A stretch of DNA of 64,000 bases from Corynespora cassiicola (lineage: Eukaryota; Ascomycota; Dothideomycetes; Pleosporales; Corynesporascaceae): contig JAEUWY010000005.1 in the NCBI GenBank assembly GCA_022059125.1, forward strand, positions 4,588,001 to 4,652,000, written 5' to 3'. This document shows, piece after piece, positions 47,838-58,167 of the stretch. Numbering within the stretch: the stretch's first letter is position 1; each line of letters begins with the position of its first letter. Made by a program: the position numbers and the translations under genes. Below the pieces are notes generated by a model. The model saw only the letters and a program-made list of their open reading frames with translations. It ran no database searches and was not told where the DNA came from.

Positions 47838-48093
47838 TTTGGTGAGTGTTGGAAGGATGATGGTGGGTGAGGGAGTTGGGATGGACATGCAACTTTTTTC
47901 TGCAGAGACTTGGGGATGTTGGAGAAGTATAGCACTGGGAATACAGAGCCCCACCTCTGCTCCTGGATCCCCGCTGCGGGGTTGCATCTTTGGAGGCATG
48001 TCATGTCGTTTTCAAAGTTCCATCCCAATGCCAAATCCTCCAGCCTACATCGTACTCCTCCTCCTCGAACCCAACACCCAGCTTCCTCCCACC
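47838..48093. promoter_or_regulatory. Divergent promoter of lactonase 1 and alcohol dehydrogenase, with a TTGGGGA box
   Basis: The 256 bases between the two start codons must hold both promoters. TTGGGGA occurs at 47910-47916, with a CCCCAC half nearby at about 47949. The box is shared with the other intergenic regions of the cluster. Confidence 0.5.
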
Positions 48094-48430
48094 ATGGCCC
48101 CCCTCCCCTCCACCATGCGCGCCCAATTCCTAGACGCCTTCCAAAAACCCTACACCCTCCGCTCCACCCCCCTCCCCACGCCCACCTCCCCAAACGACCT
48201 CCTCATCAAAGTCGACGCCGCCTCCTACTGCCACACCGACCACGTCCTCGCCCAGGGCCACATGCCCAACCTCCCAAAGTCCCTCCCCCACATCGGCTGC
48301 CACGAGTTCGCAGGCACCCTCCTCTCCCACGCCCCCTCCCCCAGCGCGCGCGCCCGCGCCTTCAGCCCCGGAGACAGACTCGGCGTCCCAGGCCGCGCGT
48401 TTGGCGCATGCGGCGACTGCTTCGAGTGCC

Positions 48431-48465
<35 letters not shown>

Positions 48466-49257
48466 TCTTCGTCCGGGGACGCGGTGGGGCGGGACGAGGC
48501 CGGGTACTCGGTCTACTGCGCGCACGCGGAGAACAATGGGCTGAGCCGGGATGGCGGGTTTGCCGAGTACGCGGTCGTGGATGCTCGGCAGGTAGCTCCC
48601 ATTCCGGAAGCGCTCTGTGCGGTCGAGACGGCGCCGCTGATGTGCGCCGGCATCACGATTTATGCGGCGCTCAGGCGGTGTAGACTCCACCCCGGAGGCC
48701 GCGTCGGGATCGTGGGGGCGGGGGGCGGGTTGGGGCATCTGGGGGTGCAGTATGGCGTGAAGATGGGGTACAGAGTGCTCGGCGTCGATGCGGCGGATGG
48801 GCCGTTGGGGCTGGCTGGCGGGTTGGGTACGGGGGCTGTGATTGTGGATGCGAGGGTGGCCAGGGCGGAGGATGTGGTCCAAAGGCTGGGGGAGGAAGAT
48901 GGGAAGAGGGACTTGGGGGAGATGGGGCTCGATGCTGTCATTATCCTTCCTGAGAGTCAGGCGGCGTTCGACTATGGCATGACCCTCTTGAAGACGCACG
49001 GCACGTGCGTGGTCGTCTCTTTTCCGGACAATGGGTTCCATATCTCGGCCCGCGATATCGTCTTCCGCGACATTTCCATCACTGGGAGTTTGGTGGGGAG
49101 CAATAGGATGCTCCGGGAGATGCTGGATTTCTCGGCGGAGCATGGGATCCGGGCAGTCACCAAGTCCTACTCTCTGTCGAGGCTGAATGACCTTGTGCAG
49201 GATTACAACAAAGGCGGAGGAGGAAAGTTGGTCGTAGACATGGCTCTCGCCGATTAG
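48094..49257 (+). CDS. Zinc-dependent alcohol dehydrogenase with a polyglycine insert
   Basis: This is a single exon of 387 residues starting at an ACCATGG context. Medium-chain dehydrogenase: catalytic zinc ligands in YCHTDH (Cys) and GCHEFAG (His-Glu), and a later Cys in MCAGITIY. The structural-zinc loop begins GACGDCFECR, and a later YCAH supplies the usual fourth cysteine. The cofactor motif GAGGGLGHLGVQYGVKMG ends in a strand with Asp (VLGVDAAD), favouring NAD. The structural-zinc loop is split by 11 glycines (residues 114-124) encoded by eleven exact GGC codons at 48433-48465, followed by a Ser/Gly/Asp stretch. In the cluster it would oxidise an alcohol or reduce an aldehyde intermediate. 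The upstream frame stays open, but no better start is seen. Confidence 0.9.
48433..48465 (+). repeat. (GGC)11 trinucleotide microsatellite inside a coding region
   Basis: Eleven uninterrupted GGC codons encode Gly114-124 of the alcohol dehydrogenase. Such a run is prone to length change by slippage in units of one glycine. Confidence 0.9.
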
Positions 49258-49299
49258 AGCGAGTAATGCAACATGTGACGTTGAGCGGCTGGCCACTGC

Positions 49300-51956
49300 T
49301 CATCCTGACTCGAGCATGTCTGCATATAGATTGAGCGCGCTGCCAATAACGTCGACAATTGCCCACGTCTGGGCCCCTTTGAAAATGGTCGCCCATACGC
49401 GCAAAACACCGGCGCTCAAGTATTTGGTGTAAGCCGGAGAGTTGAGAGACACCTCTGGCGGAAGCGCGAATTCCGTCTCGTCCAACATGCTCTTTACGAT
49501 TCCCGTGATCCTTCTCTCATCGTCTGTGATGGCAGGCTGAGGGTTGGGCTGTGACAACGCCTCGAGCCATTTGCTCATGAGATATGCACACTCGAGCGTG
49601 CAGAGCGAATGTTGGATGGACCAGATGAAGGATTGTGTCTTTGCAACCAGCCTGTATCCAATCTTGACCGGGATGCTCAGGGCGTGAGCCGAGTGGAGAA
49701 CTGCCCTCGTGATTTTAGGAGAGCGTTTGATGGCCGGTCCAGAGCGGAAAGCATTCGCTATAAGCACCGGATCCCGCGTATCCAGTGCTCTTCCCGCGGT
49801 GTCGACATACAGCCTGATGTAGGCCAAGCGCAAAAGGGCAGTCGAATTGAACGCGACAGGTCCATTCGGGCTCATTGGGTCAAGCGAGGACTCGGGATTG
49901 TTCTTCCAACCGATCTGCCAGTTCCGCAGAGCATTTTCGAGGGACGATACATCCTCTGGACTGAGATCGCCAGGCCCATCGAAACGGCACCTGGCGACTT
50001 GGCGGACAAAGAATATGTGCTGTATAATCGCGTGGATGAGCGCATAATTGCCAGCACTGGAATTCCATTCGGTAATGTCTCTACCGTTTTTCGAAAAGAG
50101 CCTTTGCAATGCCTGTTGGAACAGGATTTCTGGCGCACTCTTCTTCCTTGCCTCCCTCCATGCGGTTTCATTGGCGGCCTTGAATTCTGCGGCACCGCAT
50201 GGAAGCGTGAGTTTTACCTCGGAGGTCAGGATAAAAGGCGGGATGTTGTAAACGATGCAGTGCAGGTTCGAAAATCCGTACACGATGAACTTGGTTCTCT
50301 TGATGGTCTCTCGCCGCACCCAGTCAGACCACGGCAAATTTTCTCGCAGCGGTTCGAGCTGTAGGCCATCGTCCCGAATGAGGGTGGCAAGGATACTTTG
50401 GATAGCGAGTGCTTCTCGGAGAATCTCCTTGTGCTTAGCCCACGTACTCAATGCCATGAGTAGCAATAATGCTTGAGCCGTCTGCATCAGATCCTCTCCT
50501 GACGAGAGGTCCGGTTCTGAAGGCAATCCAAGGGGTCCAACGATGGAGTTCGTACGAGTCGGACTTCGAGTTACCGAGGCGGCATCCACATCATGTGAGG
50601 ATGAGCGATCTGACTCTGCTTGGCGCTGAGCGTCCCCGAGGCGAGCATCTCTTCTCTTGATTCGGGCATTTGCTATTGCCCGGCTCGCGCCGAATAGTTC
50701 CACTCCCTTTTCTCCTTCAAACGTGTATTGAGCGCCGACGGCCGCAATGGCAAGTACTAGTTCGATTGAACAAGTATCCACAGACAATGTAGGTATGTGC
50801 AAAAAAGGCATATGTTCATGGAAGCCATTAATGTATGCTGCGACGTACCTGCAGAGAGCCAATCGACTGGGTAAGATAAACTCTGGCGGTACAACGGTGG
50901 AAAACTCGTTCAGCCTATCAATAAGCTTTTGACGATCGTCCATGGAAATTTCTGCCAGGGCCTTTTGATTAGGAATACCATTCCGTGCCATCTCCTCGGG
51001 TTGGAGCGAGGGAAGACGTGATCCGAAGCGCGAAAACGAAGGAGGCTCATCTGCCTGTGGCTGCCCTGGGACATTCGCCGTCGTGTTCGCTGCAGGAGTT
51101 CCATTTTGTAACAAGATGTCGTGGTTGTAATTGAATGACTCTGGTGAGAAAAAGGGCATTGGTTGTTCAGTGTTGATTAATGACGAGAAATGGTATGAAG
51201 TCAGCGGCTCATACTCAAGAAATGCAGCCAGACTATCCAAAGACTCTGCGATACCAGGTCCCTGGCTCTGTGCAGGTGCTGGAGGCGCTGCCGATGGTTC
51301 AATACTCCTAGAAATGCTCTCTAGTAATGGTGTTTGTTCTGGCAATCTCTGGTGAGGTGAGCCTGAATTAGTCATGGCACCATGCAGTGCCTGGTATTCG
51401 GCAGCCATTGAAAGTGCCGTCAGAGAAAACTCATCATTCTGTCCCACCGCCAAAGGCCCGATTGGTGTTGGTGGCTGGTGCGGCGGTGGATGCATCTCCA
51501 TCTGGACGGCGGGAGTTGACATCATACTTGGGATTTCCGGGACCGGTCTTCCACCATCGAAGCTCGTGCGCACACGCTTCTGAGGTCTCGTTTCCGCCGG
51601 TGCATAGTCGCTGTCAGGTGCAACTTGTTGGCTTCTCTGACTCTGGTCCTTGTGATGCGTCAAGCGCTCATGACGTACAAGCAAGTCACTTTGGACATCA
51701 GCGGATGGCTCCGTTCTATACCGGCACGTGCATACCTGCGAGTGAAGGAATAATTACACTCGGCGCAACTGAATGGTTTAATCCCGCTGTCTTCCAGGCG
51801 TCAGTGTGCGTCATGAGGCTCAGCACGCGACTCACGGATACGCTCATGTCGTTGCAAATGCTCGAGACGTGCAAACATGCGCTGGCAATGCGAACACTGA
51901 AACCGCTTTTCCTTCTTCCCCGCCGGGGATTGCTCCGCCGCAGTACTCGACTCCAT
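49300..51956 (-). CDS. Two-finger C2H2 transcription factor with fungal transcription-factor domain (three exons)
   Basis: Exons on the minus strand are 51956-51836, 51790-51736 and 51688-49300, giving 854 residues. The two short 5' exons encode the DNA-binding part. Finger 1 is Cys21, Cys24, His37, His41 (FQCSHCQRMFARLEHLQRHE). The linker is SGIKPF. Finger 2 is Cys49, Cys52, His65, His70, with its SDLLVRHERLTHH half encoded by exon 3. The remainder holds Pro/Gln-rich stretches and, from about residue 295, a fungal-specific transcription-factor domain (LALCRYVAAYINGFHEHMPF; later LSTWAKHKEILREALAIQSI). Introns are 45 and 47 nt. It sits in the middle of the catabolic cluster and is its only visible regulator. 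Two-finger C2H2 proteins such as Mig1/CreA and Msn2 recognise G-rich (GGGG/CCCC) cores, which fits the TCCCCAA boxes found around it. Confidence 0.9.
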
Positions 51957-52398
51957 CGGAACCGGAAAAATATTACCAAGACGATGTGCTTAGACCATAA
52001 TGGGTAGAGTATGCCTGTTCAGCACTTGAAAGTGACATGTGTGAGCAGTGTGCAGAGACTTGGAGATTGCATTAGACGGCAACGACTGGGGTTCGGGGAT
52101 CAAGTGCACGAGAAGTGCGGAGAGGGCTGGAAGTTTCGGAGATGAGACGGAATCACATGTGGGGGCGCCACCAACCAGGCGGCGCGCTTGGCGGCTGCGG
52201 ATCGTTAGCCCGCGCGTCATGACTAAAGACTCGACAAAAGCCGTAAAACACATTGTGCTTTCTTGTGATGTTTCGCGATGATAAATTGATGGTGTTGAGG
52301 TTGGCAATTATGGTTGTGGGGCGCTTAGGCCCCGGTTTCAGTCTCGCCTACGGATCCCCTCCTTGTGCGTCCCATGTCCCTTCACTGCTGATTGCTAT
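51957..52398. other. Intergenic region upstream of the regulator gene
   Basis: This holds the promoter of the C2H2 regulator and the 3' flank of the CMD gene. I see CTGGGGTTCGGGG near 52086 but no exact TTGGGGA box. Confidence 0.4.
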
Positions 52399-52851
52399 CT
52401 ACGCCTTTTCGCTCTTGTTGCCCAGCTCTCGCGGTGCCTCTCCCTTCTCAGCCATCTCGTTGAGTACCTTTTCCGCAGTCTTCATGGCATCGACGCCGGC
52501 GGGAACCCCGCAGTACGTGGTCGCGTGAAGGATGGCTTCGCGAATCTCGAGCTCAGATAGACCGTTGTTCCTGGCGCCCCGGATGTGTACCGCAAGTTCG
52601 GGGGCACGATTGAGTGCCATGAGCATGCCGATATTGATTAGACTGCGCTGCTGCTTGGTAAGGCCTGGCCTTGTCCATGCGTATCCCCAGCACCACTCGG
52701 TCACGAGCTCCTGGCCTGCTCGGGAGAAATCTGTCGAGCCATTGGCCAGTGCGCGGTCAACGTATTCGTTTCCGACGACACTGCGGCGCATCTTCAGCCC
52801 TTCTTGGAAGAGTTGGTTGTGGAGGTCATCGTATTTGGGATCGGTAGACAT
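52399..52851 (-). CDS. Carboxymuconolactone decarboxylase family protein, single domain
   Basis: This is a single exon of 150 residues from the ATG at 52851. It matches the PcaC-like form of the CMD/AhpD superfamily over its whole length: [20 protein letters not shown], then [20 protein letters not shown], then [20 protein letters not shown]. Bacterial PcaC decarboxylates gamma-carboxymuconolactone, but fungi use the family more widely, so the exact reaction is open. An in-frame ATG at 52959 would add 36 residues, rich in Arg and Ser without acidic residues near the join, that could be a mitochondrial presequence. Four TCCCCAA/TTGGGGA boxes lie 191-245 bases upstream of the chosen start. It is followed by the regulator gene in the same direction. 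Confidence 0.88.
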   Translation of the reverse strand: MSTDPKYDDLHNQLFQEGLKMRRSVVGNEYVDRALANGSTDFSRAGQELVTEWCWGYAWTRPGLTKQQRSLINIGMLMALNRAPELAVHIRGARNNGLSELEIREAILHATTYCGVPAGVDAMKTAEKVLNEMAEKGEAPRELGNKSEKA

Positions 52852-53041
52852 GGCGGCGCGGCGATTGGTGGAGAATTGGACTCGGTTCAGAGGAAGTGGT
52901 GTGGACAGTACAGTGGTTGCTGAGTTGTATTCAGGCACAAAAACCCTCAAGAGTTTCATTGATCTGAGCTCTGACAAGGGCAGATATTCGAATACACCCA
53001 GCTGTCTTCCCCTCAATGTGGGCCATGGCCGACTTCGGTCG

Positions 53042-53096
53042 TTGGGGAGACCCCTCCCATCCTCCCCAACGTAGTCGCTTTCCCCAAATTCCCCAA
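53042..53096. promoter_or_regulatory. Cluster of four TCCCCAA/TTGGGGA boxes upstream of the CMD gene
   Basis: TTGGGGA is at 53042-53048 and TCCCCAA at 53063-53069, 53081-53087 and 53090-53096. The last two are direct repeats spaced 9 bases. The stretch lies between the CMD start and the end of the first hydroxyacid dehydrogenase gene. I propose it as the main binding site of the cluster's C2H2 regulator. The boxes are seen in the sequence; the regulator link is inferred. Confidence 0.55.
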
Positions 53097-53200
53097 CTCG
53101 GCAGCACCACCACAGGAACATTCGCATTGCATGTGAAATCAAAATGATTGAGAGGTAATTTCTATACCGAAGGTACATGGTTCATGAAGAGGTAATGCGA

Positions 53201-54217
53201 TCAGGCGCCGTTGGTTTTTGACTGCCACTCTTCATCGCCTCCAAGATAACGATATACGACCCTTGAATCTAAATCGCGGCATCGCGGGTCTTTACTAGCT
53301 CCATCATAAGTCTCCAATCCCACTTGTCCTAACACATTCTTGGAGCCCACACGTTTGGCCATGTCAACAGCCAGCGAAAAGTCCTTGCGCATCAACTGCA
53401 CCTTGAAACCTTCTTTATACCCTCCAGTTGATGGTGCTTCTGGATACACCTGAGGTACTGGACAGAATCGGTCGCAAATTGTGTTTTGTGCCGTCCCCGC
53501 CGCATAGACCTTTGCCAGTGTTCGAGGATCAAGGCCAGAGCGCATACCCATATCGAAAGCTTCCGAGGATGCAATCGCAATGAGCCCAGAGAGGTAGTTG
53601 TTGGAAAGCTTTGCAGCAAGTCCTAGAGATGGACCTCCGCATGGAATTATCTGCTTCCCCATCAAGCTCATCAAGTGATTCAAACGCTTCACGTTGGGAT
53701 CCGACTCTGCACAGCCCAGGAAAAACGCGATTGTTCCCTTTACAGCTCCTACAACACCCCCGCTGACGGGCGAATCGTAAAAAGATGCGGATGGAAAGTT
53801 CTTTGTTATATGGTCTTTGACTGCGAGACTCGTGGCTGTATCGATTGTAGAGCAGTCGATGAGAAGCTTGTTGGATATATCGGTGCTGCAAACCCCGTCC
53901 TCCGGATCTAGATACACCGAACGTACGTGTGAACCCTCGGGAACCATTGTCACGATTGTTTCCTGTATTGTCAGATGATGTGGCAGATTGTGATCGCTTG
54001 TACTTACCACACGCTGGGCTACATCTCTCGCGCTCATACCCTTCAGGACCCTTTTTGGAAACTGGGCGCAAATATCATCTAGTGCCTTTTCAACTACGTC
54101 ATAAACGTATATCTGTGATTCTGGTGGTAGTTTGTTTGCCAAATGGATCACCATGGGCTTTCCCATGGCCCCAAGGCCTATAAACCCCAGCCTGTCGAAG
54201 TCAAAAGAATCACCCAT
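53201..54217 (-). CDS. 3-hydroxyisobutyrate dehydrogenase family protein, copy 1 (two exons)
   Basis: Exon 1 is 54217-54008 and exon 2 is 53962-53201, joined by a 45-nt intron (GTAAGT..CTGAC..CAG). The intron keeps frame and lacks a stop, so an unspliced reading would wrongly add 15 residues. The product is 323 residues. NAD(P)-dependent beta-hydroxyacid dehydrogenases oxidise a hydroxyacid to its semialdehyde or keto form. Seen: Rossmann motif GFIGLGAMGKPM; the substrate-site motif DSPVSGGVVGAVKGT; the catalytic lysine in AAKLSNNYLSG; and a standard C-terminal RKDFSLAVDMA helix. The gene is divergent from lactonase 2, sharing 383 bases with several CCCCA boxes. The related second copy lies at 57138-58167. 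Confidence 0.9.
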   Translation of the reverse strand: MGDSFDFDRLGFIGLGAMGKPMVIHLANKLPPESQIYVYDVVEKALDDICAQFPKRVLKGMSARDVAQRVVSTSDHNLPHHLTIQETIVTMVPEGSHVRSVYLDPEDGVCSTDISNKLLIDCSTIDTATSLAVKDHITKNFPSASFYDSPVSGGVVGAVKGTIAFFLGCAESDPNVKRLNHLMSLMGKQIIPCGGPSLGLAAKLSNNYLSGLIAIASSEAFDMGMRSGLDPRTLAKVYAAGTAQNTICDRFCPVPQVYPEAPSTGGYKEGFKVQLMRKDFSLAVDMAKRVGSKNVLGQVGLETYDGASKDPRCRDLDSRVVYRYLGGDEEWQSKTNGA

Positions 54218-54600
54218 GGTGTATATTCAGCAGGAAGCCGGTCGAAAATTCGGAAAAATCAACAAATGTATAGCAGCCAAGTTAAGATCAATAATGTCAT
54301 AATTTGCAAAGTATCGCTATTCAGACTAGTGCTGTTTACCGAGATGCATACCCCAACATTTCCCCACTCTTCTCCATTATTGTGGGGTAAATTTTGCCCG
54401 GGGCGAATGTTTATTGTTCCTACCCCAAGTACAAGGTGTTCATGTTGGTACTCGGCATACAGTATCATAACGTAGGAGAAGATTGGGGACATGGCTATTG
54501 GCATAAGTTCGGTCGCTATGGTCGGCTTTTCCTTTCATCACTGGGGTTTTCGGTTAGACTCCAGGCTCCTGCGCCAAAACACGAACCCAGCACCCAAGAT
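54218..54600. promoter_or_regulatory. Divergent promoter of hydroxyacid dehydrogenase 1 and lactonase 2, with five CCCCA-type boxes
   Basis: Boxes seen: TACCCCAA ending at 54356, TTCCCCACT at 54360-54368, GTGGGGT around 54382-54388, TACCCCAA ending at 54428, and TTGGGGA at 54483-54489. All are variants of the element repeated through the cluster. Both flanking genes would be under this region. Confidence 0.5.
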
Positions 54601-55642
54601 ATGACGAACGCTTTCGTTGAGCAAAATGGTTCGCCCTCTCCATCAGATGAAAGATGTGTTTCGGTCCATGCGCTGTCAGCCGGTCACTTCACACTTCCCG
54701 AGTATCAATTCATCCATCCGGTATCGCGCGATGCAAGAAAAACAGTCCCATCACTCGCATTTCTTATACAACGCCAAGACGCCTACAGTGGTGATATTAC
54801 CAGAATAGTCTTTGACTTGGGCTTGAGAAGGGACACAAAGAGATATGCTGCGCCCATACAGAAGCACATAGAGACTAGAAACCCGCTTTCAACCGACCCC
54901 GATGTGGTCAAAAGCCTCGCGAGGGGCGGCCTAAAGCCCAATGACATTGATTACGTTGTTTATTCCCATGTGGGTTTTACTTGGCCCGTTCAATGATACC
55001 GTTGAAGTGCTGACTGCTCAGGTTCACTGGGACCACATTGGAGAGCCTAGAGACTTTCCTTCTTCGACTTTTGTCGTCGGCCACGGTGCACTTGCGCTTC
55101 TTCAAGGCACCTCATCTACTCTCCGAGGCGGACATTCTTTTTTCGAACACGACTTACTACCCGAGGATCGTACCATCGAATTACGTGATCCTCATCAAAC
55201 ACAGGTCGAGTCAAACGCCTCCATCGATAGCCCTTGTGCAGGAAAGCTTGATTTGACTCAGCCATGGCGGCCTCATGGCGAGCTTCCACAAACACTCGAC
55301 GTATTCAACGATGGGTCGCTTCTCATTGTCGATGCTCCCGGTCACCTTCCGGGACATATAAATATTCTTGCTAGAGTATCAAAGGATCATCTGATTTATT
55401 TGGGAGGAGATGCTTGTCATGATAGGAGGCTGCTGACTGGGGAGAAAGAGATTGGAGAATGGAATGATTTAGAGGGCCATACATGCTGTATTCACGCAAA
55501 CAAGAAGCAGGCAGAGGAGACCATTCAACGCATCAAGAAGCTTGAAGAATCTGGTGTAGAGATTATTTTCGGCCACGATGTAGAATGGGAGGATGCAAAC
55601 AAAAGGCGGTTCTTTGGTGTGGTGGCGAATAACCCGCTTTGA
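54601..55642 (+). CDS. Metallo-beta-lactamase-fold hydrolase, lactonase type, copy 2 (two exons)
   Basis: Exon 1 is 54601-54969 and exon 2 is 55022-55642, giving 329 residues. It is a clear paralogue of the gene at 46848-47837, with the same length and no gaps through residue 130. The zinc motif His123-Val-His125-Trp-Asp127-His128 is rebuilt by splicing: exon 1 ends after the first histidine codon and exon 2 starts VHWDHIG. Further ligands are likely in DAPGHLPGHINIL, GGDACHD and GHDVEW. Copy 1 has no intron here, so the two have diverged in structure. The family opens lactone rings, and a role with the CMD and hydroxyacid dehydrogenase neighbours is inferred. The frame stays open upstream, but 54601 aligns with copy 1. 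Confidence 0.88.
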
Positions 55643-55982
55643 AGTTGGATGTATTGCTGCTGGGACTGAATACCCATGCGTTAACACCATGGAAAAATAT
55701 CTCTTCCACCTTAGATTCCCATAACAAGTACCATCACTCTTGCATTCTATTCTCGTGTCTGTCCACCAGCCTCGGCTTTATCATACCCCGCATCTCCACT
55801 CTATTGGGGAATGTGGGGCCCTTTTCCGCCAATCACATCGCGGTTCCATCTCCAACATCACGCACCTCTGGCGAAGCACGGCCGACCACAGTTGCACCAC
55901 ACTGCTCATCTTTCCCACAGACACGGGACCAATCAGACTAGCCCCAATCCAGACATATTCACATACTTCCCCGGCCCATACA
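55643..55982. promoter_or_regulatory. Promoter of the two-domain CMD gene with a TTGGGGA box
   Basis: TTGGGGA lies at 55804-55810 and is followed at once by GTGGGGC, giving a tight pair of G-rich cores about 170 bases before the start codon. Confidence 0.45.
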
Positions 55983-56890
55983 ATGGCGAACCGCCCACTC
56001 CAGCGACCTCCAGCATATTCCATTCTCAGTTCACCTCCAGACATGACCCTCTCCCCAGAGCAGCAGTCGCTCAAAGAGCGCTTTGACGCAGAGCTCGGCC
56101 CGGATGCCTTTGACGAATCATGGTCGCGATTGCTCAAGCACTCGCCCGAGATGTTTGCGGCGTCGCTGCGTCTAACCGGCGTTCCGAAAAGGAGCAGTCA
56201 TCTTAGCCCCAAGGTTCAGTCTCTGGTGTCTCTTGCTGTATCAGCTGCATCTACGCACTTGCATGTTCCGAATATCCATCGGCATACTCGGCAAGCTCTT
56301 GCTGCCGGTGCTACGAAGCAAGAAATAGTGGAGGTGCTGTGTCTTACCAGTACGTTGGGTATTCATGCATGCAACATTGGCGTACCGATACTCTTCGAAG
56401 TGCTAAGAGAAGAGGGGCGAGAGATGCCGCAGGGTATGGAGGGGATGAGTAAAGAGCAGTGGGAGCTAAAAGACGACTTTGAAAAGAAAAGAGGCTATTG
56501 GCATGGGTTTTGGGAGGACTTTCTACGACTGAGCCCAGAGTTTTTTGCGGCTTACACACAATTCAGCTCGGTACCATGGACTAACGAAGGGGGTGATGGG
56601 GTTTTAGAGCCAAAGGTAAGTACCCTTGCTTGTAGCTTTTTACTATCGCGTTATTCTTCTCCAGAGTCCATTCTGACCGGTTGCAGATAAAGGAACTGAT
56701 ATATTGTGCTTTTGATGCTGCCGCAACCCACCTCTATCAGCCAGGTCTGAAGCTGCACATGAAGAATGTGCTCAAGTATGGTGGAACGGCTGATGAAATC
56801 ATGGAGGTACTGGAATTGGCTACCCTTCTTTCGATAAGTACGATGGATGTTGGCCTCCCAATCTTGGAAAAGGAATTGGCAAACCAGTGA
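55983..56890 (+). CDS. Two-domain carboxymuconolactone decarboxylase family protein (two exons)
   Basis: Exon 1 is 55983-56615 and exon 2 is 56687-56890, joined by a GTAAGT..GCAG intron, giving 278 residues. Two tandem AhpD/CMD-like helical repeats are visible. The first has KVQSLVSLAVSAASTHLHVP and GATKQEIVEVLCLTSTLGIH. The second has IKELIYCAFDAAATHLYQPG and GGTADEIMEVLELATLLSIS. Each repeat is preceded by a LLKHSPEMFAAS or FLRLSPEFFAAY segment. In place of the usual CxxC/catalytic residues of AhpD there is T-H-L in both repeats, so peroxidase-type activity is unlikely. An alternative ATG at 56043 would remove 20 residues. It follows lactonase 2 in the same direction. The reaction is unknown. 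Confidence 0.85.
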
Positions 56891-57137
56891 GACTGTATAT
56901 ATTCGTTCCGTTCCAACTTGAATGTAAGATACTTAGATCCCATTGGGCATAGCGGAAAGCATTTCCAGGCGCTCTTCATACCTGATCGCCCTGTATGTAA
57001 ATTGCCATAGCTCTTGTTTCTAGCAAGTCTCCTCAAACGCTTGACACCACTGTGGGATTCAAGTGAAGACGCCTGGCTGCTTGTATCCTATCTACTTCCA
57101 TCAAATTTCACTCACCTAATAACAATCTATTACTAAA

Positions 57138-58167
57138 TCACATTCTCCGCCCACTCTCGTTTAGCCATTTGTAAACAACCCTCGCATCCTTCCCCTTGTA
57201 CCTCTCATCCGCCTTCGCTTCCGCAAAAGCCTCCAGCGTCGGCTTATCCAGCACCGTCCTCGCACCCACCATCTCCGCCAGCGCAGACCCCATCTTCAAC
57301 ACCTTCTCGCACAACTCAATCCTAAACCCGCCCTCATACCCCCTAGAGCTGGGCACATTCGGCTGAATCCCTGGAACCGGGTTCGACTTACTCGTAACCC
57401 AGCACTGGCCGCCCGAAACATTGATGACATCGGTAAGAAGCGACAGATCCAGCCCCATCTTCGCGCCAATGTTGAGCGCTTCGCTAGCTGCGAGCGACGT
57501 GATGGCCGAGAGGTAGTTGTTTATTATCTTGAACGCCGTCCCCGACCCCACGGCGCCGCACAAAAAGACGGCGTCCTCTTTGCCCATGTGCGCGAGGATG
57601 GATTTTACCTTGGGGAACGCGTCTTTGTCGTTCGTGCCAACCATGAATGTCAAAGTGCCGTCCTGCGCGCCCATGGGTCCCCCTGAGACGGGCGCATCGA
57701 CAAAGGTGAGGCGCGAGGCTACGGGCGATTCTTCTGCCGCCTTTGCGACTTCTAGGATCGTCGCTGTCTCGATTGTGCCGCATTCCATGATGATCTTCGG
57801 GCTTCCGCCTCCGTCTTTGAGGGCTTTTTTTGCGCCGGCGAGGATTCCAGAGTCCGGGTCTAGGTATACTTTTTTGACGGCGGGGGAGTCGGGGAGCATT
57901 GTGACGAGCAGGTCTGCTTTTTGGATGGCGTCGTAGCCTGAAGATATGACTTCCACGGGGCCATGGTCTGTGGCGTCTTCTTGGAAGCGGGATATGGCGG
58001 ATGGGACGACGTCGCAGATTAAGAGGGTGTGGGAGTTGTCGAGGCCTTTGCGTAGGTTTAGGGCCATTGGGTAGCCCATTACACCCAGGCCTGCCAGAGT
58101 TAGATATAGTCTCGCAAAGAGAGATATACATGCCAATGAAAGCCACTGTTTTGGATGGTGTGGCCAT
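57138..58167 (-). CDS. 3-hydroxyisobutyrate dehydrogenase family protein, copy 2 (two exons, GC-AG intron)
   Basis: Exon 1 is 58167-58134 and exon 2 is 58090-57138, giving 328 residues. The join rebuilds the Rossmann motif AFIGLGVMGYPMALNLRK, but the only frame-correct donor is GC (G|GCATGT), with a CTAAC branch point and CAG acceptor, in a 43-nt intron. Seen: DAPVSGGPMGAQDGT, catalytic lysine in AFKIINNYLSAIT, and NIGAKMGLD. In the C-terminal helix the usual KD pair (RKDFSLA in copy 1) is replaced by CEKVLKMG, hinting at a different substrate. It is divergent from the MFS permease. Three CCCCA-type boxes lie about 230 bases upstream. Confidence 0.88.

Noticed and set aside
47044..49296. Long frames in other phases over lactonase 1 and the alcohol dehydrogenase
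   Set aside because: They are shadows caused by very high third-position GC, with Arg/Pro-rich composition and no domain.
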